Positions 56,974 through 64,000 of a stretch of DNA of 64,000 nucleotides are shown piece by piece. The stretch is from Conus ventricosus (lineage: Eukaryota; Mollusca; Gastropoda; Neogastropoda; Conidae): NCBI GenBank assembly GCA_018398815.1, contig CM031595.1:133837210-133901209 (forward strand), in the 5' to 3' direction. Positions within the stretch are counted from its first letter, which is position 1; every line of letters starts with the position of its first letter. The notes under the pieces were generated by a model. That model worked only from the letters and a program-made list of their open reading frames with translations, searched no databases and had not been told where the DNA came from. The translations under genes were made by a program, and so were the position numbers.

Positions 56974-57294
56974 TTGTGGTTGCCTGCTTCTTTACCTCTA
57001 CCCCGCCAACGCTCCGCCAACACCCTGCTACAAACTTTTAGGCTGCCTTTAGGCGGCCGCCGGGTGTACTTTATACAATTGTCTTGTTTTATTCAATCAG
57101 GCTTTTGTTAAATGCACCTGGTGGCTGCTTTGAACTTGCGACAAAAGAGCCAATGAATCACAAAAACGCAAGCGCCGTCTTGCACCAAGTGGTGTTACAC
57201 ATAACGAATAATAAAGCTCTGTGTACACCACACACACACTCCCTCCCCTTCTCACGCCCACACACATGCACGCACTCCTCCCACTGTAGCCGAG
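56974..57294. other. unassigned sequence
   Basis: Starts GC-rich (GGCGGCCGCC near 57052) and contains a short CA stretch near 57228-57239. No gene seen. Confidence 0.55.
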
Positions 57295-57670
57295 CTTTGA
57301 AACACTTGACATCTTTGCCCTAAGTCACCCCAAGTCCTTAATTAAGTTCTTAATCAAGTCGCCCCAAGAAGTGGTCCTAGTAGTTCTACTTTTTGGCAAC
57401 CTTCCACTTTGAAACACTTGACGCCTTCACCCTAAGTCACCCCAAGTCACCCCAAGACGCCCCAAGTCCTTAATTAAGTTCTTGATCAAGTTACCCCAAG
57501 TCCTTAATTAAGTTTTTAATCAAGTCACCCCAAGTTCTTAATTAAGTTCTTAATTAAGTCACCTCAAGTTCTTAATAAGTTCTTGATCAAGTCATCCACA
57601 AGTTCTTACTCAAGTTCTTACTCAAGTTACCTCAAGATTGTAATTAAGTCATCCTCTAAGTACAACTAAG
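57295..57670. repeat. degenerate tandem repeat based on CAAGTTCTTAATTAAG
   Basis: Units of 10-35 bp built from CCCCAAGTCC, TTAATTAAG and TTCTTAATCAAGTC recur about a dozen times. A longer block, TTTGAAACACTTGAC followed by CCCTAAGTCACCCC, occurs at 57297 and 57411. Such repeats are common in Maverick terminal regions, and this is the likeliest left end of the element; no terminal inverted repeat can be checked because the right end is outside. Confidence 0.75.
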
Positions 57671-57676
57671 TTTTAT

Positions 57677-57938
57677 TTAAGTTATCTTATAATTATCAAA
57701 AAAAACAAAACAAGACAATCTATGTTTTATCTTAAATAGTAGATGTCTAATATAGTACACACACGCCTCAAAAAACGCGTCATCGTTGAGGATGTCTTGC
57801 TCAGCGTCCTCTGCGCGAAATCGGTCAGCATAGATCTTAATGAAGTTCTTACATCCTAAGCAACCACATTGATTACAATTCTGGTCTATGGTAATGTCCT
57901 TTTATAGACTCCATGTCTTTATTTATTGACTCCATCAT
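57677..57938 (-). CDS. small Cys-rich protein (one frameshift)
   Basis: Minus-strand gene starting at tandem ATGs at 57938/57935. About 14 residues in, an extra A in AAAAGG (near 57900) shifts the frame. The second part has CNQCGCLGC, a tight cysteine cluster that could bind zinc, then a helical, charged stretch and FFEACVYYIRHLLF. It ends at TAA 57677; total about 86 codons. It begins 70 bp after the stop of the next gene on the same strand, which supports a shared transcript. I do not recognise it. Confidence 0.5.
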
Positions 57939-58007
57939 TTTAAACAAATAATAATCCGTCATGCTCTATTTTTATCAAAAAAATTTTAAAATTAAGTTTT
58001 TAAAATA

Positions 58008-58958
58008 TTATTGCATTTTAAATGGATCAAAATGATTTTTTGTTATTGGCGGTGCTGGCGTGCTGTTGTCTTCTGTATTTAATGGTTCAGATTTTTTTGG
58101 CTGCTTTTGTTTTTGTTGCCATTCTTTATATATTTTATAACAGTAATAACCGCCCCCAGCAGCAGCAAGGCGCCAAAAATGACAACAGCCCCAAGTTCAA
58201 TATTCCATGAAGACTTTGGTGCCCTTGAATCACATGGAGTTTTTATAGCTGCATTGAATCAACTTGTTCTGGCGTTGGTGGTGTTATGTTTTCATTATGA
58301 GTTATATTCTGTGATTGTAACATTAATTTTTTTGTCTGTTCCACTCTGCTAATTTTTTTCCTGCTTTAACACGCCCAGGATGAGATGCTTTTCACTGGTC
58401 TCCACCTGGTTCAGTGTTTTCTGATGATTTTCTGGCTTGGTTACTTTTTCTCCACCTGATTCAGTGTTTTCTGATTCTGCTGATTTTCTGGCTCGTTCAT
58501 TTTGAAGGGAAATAAAATCTATATGATTAAAACTAATTAATCCCATGATTAATGGCGATAACAATGTTCCAAATCTGTAGTATAAATCACATCCAGAGAC
58601 TCTAATGACTTAGTTAAAACTGGATCCTGCGTTAAATCATACATAAAGTCTTGTTCAGAATCAATGGGAGCAAATCTACTGACTAGTTTAGTGTACAAAC
58701 TAAGAACCGTTTGCCCTACACTTTTTACCATTCTTGATCCAAGTTGCGCTTCATACCTGTTATGATACTTTAAAATGTCTTGCGGCGACATCTGTTGAAT
58801 CTGTTCTATGCTGAATTCATTTCCGAGGAACTGTTTTGTTTTTTCCACATGCTGCCAAAGAATACAGTCTTTCTTTTTTTTGGCATAATAGCTTGCTCAT
58901 CAACCTGGTCATTTGTAATCATAAGTTCAGGAAGGTTTAATAGATCATCGGTGTTCAT
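58008..58958 (-). CDS. putative membrane protein of the element (multiple frameshifts)
   Basis: ATG at 58958. Reading continues leftward through pieces in different frames with no stop inside any piece: N-terminal acidic part, a helical part around 58840-58560 (SIEQIQQMSPQDILKYHN), a polar part to 58365, a linker with NITPPTPEQ, then a hydrophobic stretch IELGAVVIFGALLLLGAVI near 58175-58120 that would span a membrane, and a Gln/Lys/Pro-rich tail ending FDPFKMQ at TAA 58008. Frame changes near 58850, 58555, 58355, 58235 and 58110. Total about 315 codons. Opposite it, the plus strand has a 62-codon frame at 58022-58210 that I take as its shadow. Function unknown; virion or membrane-associated is a guess. 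Confidence 0.55.
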
Positions 58959-58992
58959 GTTTTTATTAATTATAATTATTTTATTTTTTAAA
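58959..58992. promoter_or_regulatory. divergent promoter region
   Basis: 34 bp, nearly all A/T, between two start codons facing away from each other (58958 minus and 58993 plus). It must serve both transcripts unless promoters lie inside the genes. Confidence 0.4.
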
Positions 58993-59223
58993 ATGAGCAC
59001 CGAAAAAACTGTCACCAACCTTGTATACCATTCTGCTGTTATTGGAGGTCTAAGTATAGGATACTCAATGCTTGGTAAAAGCCTGTTAAAAATTAAACCA
59101 GCAGATCTTGGCAAACTAGACTTTGAGGATTCAGCAAAGCTAATTGCTGTTATTGCAGCTTCGTTTGCCACGAAAGATTTTCTAGTCAAGCAAGGAATAA
59201 TTCCAGACAGTATAAATATGTAA
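58993..59223 (+). CDS. small hydrophobic protein of the element (intact)
   Basis: 76 codons from ATG 58993, the only intact gene of the element here. Two hydrophobic helices (about residues 11-30 and 49-62) are separated by a Lys/Asp-rich segment. Similar short two-helix proteins next to the integrase are known in adintovirus/Maverick genomes without assigned function. The next gene follows after 23 bp on the same strand. Confidence 0.65.
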   Translation: MSTEKTVTNLVYHSAVIGGLSIGYSMLGKSLLKIKPADLGKLDFEDSAKLIAVIAASFATKDFLVKQGIIPDSINM

Positions 59224-59246
59224 AATAAAAAATACATTTATAAAAA

Positions 59247-59653
59247 ATGGCTTCACTCGTAATGATGATAGGAGGCGCTGTGGTGAATGCGCTTGCTTTT
59301 AGCGGAAGTAATTACGCGTTTAGTAAACTACGGGACGACAGCGAGAGAAAAAGACATAACAAAGCTGTGGAGCAACTAGCAGCTGCACAAGATAACTATG
59401 AAAAGCAGAGAATTGAGCAGTTAGATTTCATTAATAACACACTGAAAAAACAGGACATGCGGCTTACACATTTAAAGATGTTGACCAGGCAATAAAAGAA
59501 TATTATCTTGTAACAGGCAAACCAATCGAAACATTGCCCCCACCAAAATTCAGTGACTTTTATCAGCCATCAGAAAAACAAAAGATGCAAGAAATCGTGT
59601 TTGTTATCTTTGGTATGACCATTGTGTATTTTGTTGCGCATAATATTGGCTGA
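59247..59653 (+). CDS. conserved Maverick/adintovirus small membrane protein (one frameshift)
   Basis: Starts at ATG 59247 with a Met/Gly/Ala-rich hydrophobic segment (GGAVVNALAFSGSNY), then a long charged helix to about 59460. A one-base change near 59460 moves to the frame ending at TGA 59653; this part contains DVDQAIKEYY, LSDFY-like KFSDFYQPSEKQK, and a C-terminal membrane segment. The N-terminal GG..VNALAF pattern and the DFY.PS.KQK pattern recur, as I recall, in related elements of arthropods and molluscs. Function unknown. About 135 codons. The integrase begins 6 bp later. Confidence 0.65.
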
Positions 59654-59659
59654 ATAAAA

Positions 59660-60609
59660 ATGAACAAAATCTATTATTCACCAAAAGGATATTGGAAGGG
59701 AATCACGGCAATAAAAATGCTAAGCCAAGCAGCGGGAGTCAGTGAACAAACAGCGAAGGAATGGTTATCTAAAACAAGCGATTTGGCAAATTTATTTACC
59801 TGCACCTAGACGAATACAGAGGCCACACTTTGTCAATACAACTCCAAACGACACCCATCAAATGGACCTTCTATATTTACCCCATGATACGATTAGACGA
59901 AAAAGATTTAAGTACGCACTCACAGTCATTGACATAGCTTCAAGATACAAAGATGCAGAACCATTAACACAAAAGAGTGCTTCTGCTGTTGCTGTTGCCA
60001 TACAACTGATATACCAACGAGGTCCCTTAACTTATCCTCGCATGATTCAAGTCGATGATGGGAAAGAATTTAAAGGCCAAGTGAATCAATTATTGTTAAA
60101 ACATGGAGTTGCTATTAAAAGAGGCATTCCAGGAGTTCACAGATCACAGCTTTAGTTGAAAACTTTAACAAACAGTTAGCCGAAAGACTTTTCTCCTACC
60201 AGTATCACAGAGAGCTGATTGACAATTCTCGCAACACAGAATGGGTTAGAAGACGCCCTCAGTTTTGCGCGCAATGAATAATGAAGAATTTAAAGGGCTA
60301 AAACCATACAAGCAATCAAAAGAAAAACATAAATGTTGCTGAAGGAGAGTCTTCATCCAGCAAACTATTACCGTTTGGTTTGAAAGTAAGGTACCTTTAT
60401 TTACCGGGGGAAGCAGAAGGGACACTCGCATCAGGGCAACCGATCCGGTTTGGAGTGTTGATCCATATGAAATAAAAAGAATTGTAAAAATGAATCCGCC
60501 CATGTATTATTTACGAGAAACTGACACAACAAAACAACCAGCTCCTCAAAGATCTTTTGTGAAGGAAGAACTGCAGATAATCCCACCAGACACAGTTCCG
60601 CTTAATTAA
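59660..60609 (+). CDS. retrovirus-type integrase of the element (frameshifted)
   Basis: ATG 59660, TAA 60609, about 316 codons. The N-terminus has a helix-turn-helix-like LSQAAGVSEQTAKEWL. The DDE core can be followed: HQMDLLYLP (first Asp, near 59860), VDDGKEF (second Asp, near 60054), and the Glu in LVENFN (near 60155). The C-terminal part around 60470 (VDPYEIKRIVKMNPPMYYL) matches the chromodomain-like or SH3-like ends of Maverick integrases. Frame changes near 59768, 60140, 60255 and 60330. It would insert the element into host DNA. Confidence 0.85.
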
Positions 60610-60634
60610 TTTACGTAAATATATTTGAGTTAAA

Positions 60635-60969
60635 ATGGAAGCTCAGGACGAAGTGCAGAACGAAACAAGAATGGTAAAGGAAGAGACCTTGAAAATGATA
60701 CGGGAATCATTTGATGCGTGTAATGCTATTAGGGAACATTTTTGAGGATTAATCAATGCATGCTAAACCATCCAGATCACCTACAACTCAAACCCCCAAA
60801 TTGGGAAAAAGAATATCTTGAAATAATAAAAAAAATTCGAACGCATCAAGCAAACATGAGAAAAGATTTAAATGAATTGGATGAAGCTATGATTGATCTT
60901 ATAATAAAAGCTGATGAAAAATATAAACCCCCCTGTTTATGTGGTCCTCCAGTGCCCTATTGCATATGA
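60635..60969 (+). CDS. unidentified protein of the element (one frameshift)
   Basis: ATG 60635, 25 bp after the integrase. The frame changes near 60745, after about 36 codons, and ends at TGA 60969; about 111 codons in all. Helical, Glu/Lys-rich, with a C-terminal CLCGPPVPYC. Its end overlaps the convergent polymerase gene by 33 bp. No family recognised. Confidence 0.5.
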
Positions 60970-63900
60970 AAACTCTGGATTAACAAACACACGTTTTGTG
61001 TTTGTTCTATCTAATGACTTCTTTGTTACAACAGTTGTGTTGATCTCATGTAGATTAGATCGCAGTTTTACGTTGTCATGATGAAAAGTCTTATTGTCAA
61101 ACAATGCTTCTTTGTAGTTGTCATGCGATATGCTCGACTGCACAACACTGCGAGATATCCTTTTGCTTTCTTAATGGTTTTCTCCTGGCTCGAAATACTG
61201 TACATTTTTTACCTTAACCCCACATACTCCTTGATCACCTTTCCAGATAATTCATCCTTCATCTTTCCTAAAACCTTCTTGTTAGTAATTGAATGCAAAG
61301 GTGAATCTTTAGGGTAATCGGATGTGTCGTACCATCCCGCATGTCCTTTAGCCACTTCGGTTTCCATGTCTTTATAGATGTCTTCAGTAGGGATATCTAT
61401 AACAAAACTATCTGTATCTGTGTAAAGTACTCTGGACTCTGGATACAGGGGTTTAAAGTAGTCATAAAGAAATTCTAACATCAAAAGCTTTGATAATTCT
61501 AAAACAGTAAACCCAATAAATACAGGTTTGTCCAATTTGACTTTCTTTTTTTTTCATCATTATGCCAAAAAGCTGATCATGAAATCTTCTAAAGTCCTGA
61601 TAATTTGGTTTTGAAGTTAGCTTAATTGCCTCGTTCTCTTTGGTGACCAATCTGACATCTTTGCGCTTGTGCGGATTCTCCATAGTCTTTCCAAAACAGC
61701 TGTTGTTCATCAGCTTGAAAAAGTCTTTTTCTGAAGCATCTGTGGATTTAGTTCTGAGATCAGTGTTCTTCATGATGTATGGTTTCATGAACTGTTCTTG
61801 ATCAAAAGCAATTATACGATGAACAGCTGTCAACTTCAAACCATGTCTTAAATAAAATTGTAGAAGTCTGTATGACAGACATAATTTTTTTTGCCTCGAA
61901 GATTAGGCACAAGTTTAGGCGGTTCTGTTTTTGCCATCTTTAGACTTTCTGCTGCTAATGGATAGTCATTATGCAGGTCATGGAGTTCATTAGGATATTC
62001 TAAGTCAACTTCTAGAATAAGACCTCTTTTACGATTAGCTGTAAGAGTATGCAGATGTTTACAAATTCTTGAATGTTTTTAATACCACCAGTGTACATTT
62101 TAAAGTTGCGTAATGGAAGCGATTGCGCCATAGCCCAACCATACAGATTGTTTGCATCTAAATACATGAGATAGTTAGACCTTTTACTCGGATCATAGTC
62201 GTCCAAGTATTTGTGTTTGCTTTACAGTAATGGTGCGACGCCATACTAATTCCTCCACGCAATCCGTTTTCAATCATCTGAAGCATTGGTAAATCTGACA
62301 ACAAATCAATCTGTACTCCAGTAAAACTTTAAGAAAGCATCCCAACTCATCCCGGGCGCAGAAATATAATGCGCAGGATCCAAGCTGTAATGTTTTCATG
62401 CAGGTCTTTCTATAATTTTCAAAGACATCCGCCAACAAACATGTATCTGCCATCAAGTATGAATCATGATAGTCTCCCATCGTTTTGCACTCTAACTTCT
62501 GCCATGCTTCTTGAGCATGCTGGTAATCAGAATCACTGATGTCCTTTCCTCTAAGACTAGAAAAGAACGCGCCTTTAGGAGGAAGTGTATCTTCATCAAA
62601 CCTTTCCAACTGTTCATGTACTCATAAGGGTAAACGCCCTTTCTAACGAGAGTTGGGTCAAAATATTCTTCCGTTATTGGGCAGGACTTTAAGGACATAG
62701 CCAGCGACTCTAATGAACCCATCATGTGCTGCATAGAGTCATAAAAAGACATGTTATTTAAAGTGAAACACATGTACTTTTCTGATAATTGTGCAATGCA
62801 TGCTACCCTGAAGGAGTTGGTTACTGCTTTCATTATAAGATGAGAGTCATAACCTCGCAAGTTATGAAAGAAGATGGGCAGCTTCCATGTCTTTGGATCA
62901 AACTTTAGTTGAAGATTGCATTTACTATGTGCTGCTCCTCTGAACTTTTCCGCTAATGTGATCATGGTCTCTTACTTTTGGATTTGTTGCTTCTTTCACT
63001 GAGTTCTAAACCACAAATCCAACAATGTGTGGCCGAGTCATACTGTTCTTGGTCTTCAGGCGTCATTATGATTTCAGATAAATTCAGATTATTAGAACAG
63101 TCATTACGCACTTGCTGCATGCGCTGTAAAAATCTTCTAGCCGCATCTGGTCCTCTATATAATTCTGGCGTTGAATGAGCGCCATCCGACCTGACAATAA
63201 CGAAGGCAAATGAACAAATCTGGTGATTATCAATTAAGACTGTTTTTTCGAAGTTTTTGTGGCGCTGGCCCTTCATAAGGAACAATGAGCGATTCGAAGT
63301 CTGCGTAAACTACGTATGGAGAATTTTGCAGTCGTTTCCAGTTCTTAAAACTAACTTTACTGCCTTCTGGGGGTGTAATTAGTTCTGTATTACAGTCAAC
63401 TGGGCCGATACAATGTTTCTTATGTTCGCTTGCGCTTGAGCAGATGGAATCTTGTTAAACATTTTCTGCAGAATTTCTTGTTTATGGTAATGCTTTGAAG
63501 TATGCCGCAATAATCTACTCATTGTTCGTATCAATGTGTAATGCGGTACCCCCGCTGGTGAAAACATCAGCAGTAAGTCAACATGATTTTTTTTCTGGTT
63601 CGCCAATTGTTGGGCTGTTCTTGGACACTTTAATGGGTAGTAGATTTGTTTCCTCATCCCATGTGTAGATATTGACAGTTATTGGTTTGTTTTGTTCTTC
63701 AAACTGATCAATGGAATCCACGCTAACAGGAAAGGTCACCCCACTAAAGTTAAGATCATTGATGTAAGGGTGATAGTTAGACACTCTCTCTGCGTTTTTG
63801 CGGATATAATGCAGCCTTGCGAGAACACACCACATAAAACATTTGTTGTCTGTATTCTTTATGTTTAGAACTGCTCGTTTTGCTACTAATGCTGGAGGTA

Positions 63901-64000
63901 TTGGAATGTAAGACCTGCCTACAATCGGTGCATACTTAGACTGTTTTAATCTGATCTCTAAGACTTCGCCCTCTGACCAACCAGAGCCTCTCATTTTGGC
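60937..64000 (-). CDS. protein-primed family B DNA polymerase (partial, frameshifted)
   Basis: Enters from the right edge; the ATG at 63994 may be internal, as these proteins are often longer. The N-terminal region GSGWSEGEVLEI and SYIPIPP is typical of Maverick polymerases. A YCRKC-like Cys site is near 63470. Exonuclease: YADFES near 63300, FHNLRGYDSHL near 62850, and YHDSYLMADTCLLADVF near 62440. Polymerase: motif A DANNLYGWAM near 62145, motif B NNSCFGKTMEN near 61695, motif C YTDTDSF near 61415, all with catalytic residues. A CWICGLEL site is near 63015. The stop is at 60937. Frame changes near 63580, 63330, 62965, 62600, 62300, 61840, 61530 and 61200. It would replicate the element from a terminal protein. 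Confidence 0.9.

Larger units (their letters stand above)
57295..64000. mobile_element. integrated Maverick/Polinton or adintovirus-like dsDNA element, left part
   Basis: A protein-primed family B DNA polymerase and a retrovirus-type integrase next to each other define this group. Compact gene order on both strands, gaps of 6-80 bp, AT-rich sequence without microsatellites and no introns all contrast with the rest of the window. The major and minor capsid proteins, adenain-type protease and FtsK-like ATPase expected of the group are not in the window, and the polymerase runs off the right end. It is an endogenous copy of an animal-associated dsDNA element; nearly every gene carries a frameshift. 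Confidence 0.85.

Noticed and set aside
58022..58210. 62-codon plus-strand ORF with a strong hydrophobic stretch
   Set aside because: It lies opposite the tail of a longer minus-strand gene whose reading is more protein-like and continuous with upstream pieces. Kept only as an alternative.
1..64000. tRNA, rRNA and snRNA genes
   Set aside because: No box A/box B pair with a cloverleaf, and no rRNA or snRNA signature, was noticed by eye; a covariance search would be needed to exclude degenerate copies.

Overview
This window looks like eukaryotic, probably molluscan, nuclear DNA (gastropod or bivalve; inferred, not proven). The reasons are very long CA/GT/GA/TA microsatellites, a pearl/Helentron-like tandem array, an RNase H-bearing I/Nimb-like LINE family, a LINE whose first protein carries a 2A motif, a Ty3/Gypsy element, and an integrated Maverick/adintovirus-like dsDNA element. 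I see no convincing host protein-coding gene, rRNA, tRNA or CRISPR array.

Layout. 1-3.3 kb: LINE reverse transcriptase relic and two degenerate hammerhead-like motifs. 3.3-6.15 kb: 19 monomers of a ~140-bp satellite, each built around a strong inverted repeat; the array is followed by GGAC/CA/GA microsatellites and enclosed by a 12-bp inverted terminal sequence. 6.48-7.59 kb: a ~1.1-kb TIR element with a second copy at 50.2-51.4 kb. 7.9-11.3 kb: microsatellite-dense DNA. 11.33-16.9 kb: a nearly full-length two-ORF LINE lying between two (TC)n runs. 17-19.6 kb: microsatellites, a ~190-bp imperfect palindrome with a third hammerhead-like core, and a set of direct/inverted repeats.

19.6-47.0 kb is best read as one Ty3/Gypsy LTR retrotransposon (+ strand) broken by nested insertions. 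A head-to-tail pair of Nimb-like LINEs (copies A and B, - strand) sits inside the left LTR, and a third copy (C, - strand) sits near the end of pol. The intact right LTR (45.07-46.99 kb) supplies the unbroken LTR for comparison. The A+B pair and copy C each have a short target duplication that begins with GTTGAA.

47-55.8 kb: microsatellites, the second TIR element, a PIF/Harbinger transposase fragment and an unidentified coding remnant. 55.9-56.7 kb: an intronless orphan gene followed by a duplicated 139-bp unit containing a perfect 16-bp palindrome. 57.3-64.0 kb: the left part of a Maverick/Polinton or adintovirus-like element with a retrovirus-type integrase, a protein-primed family B DNA polymerase running off the right edge, and five small genes. 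Two small genes run leftward and four genes run rightward from a 34-bp divergent promoter region; the polymerase converges on the last of them with a 33-bp overlap. Capsid, protease and packaging-ATPase genes are not in the window and would be expected to the right.

Almost every mobile-element ORF is interrupted by single-base indels but rarely by nonsense substitutions, and 27-35 kb is rich in homopolymer errors. Part of the apparent decay may therefore be assembly error.
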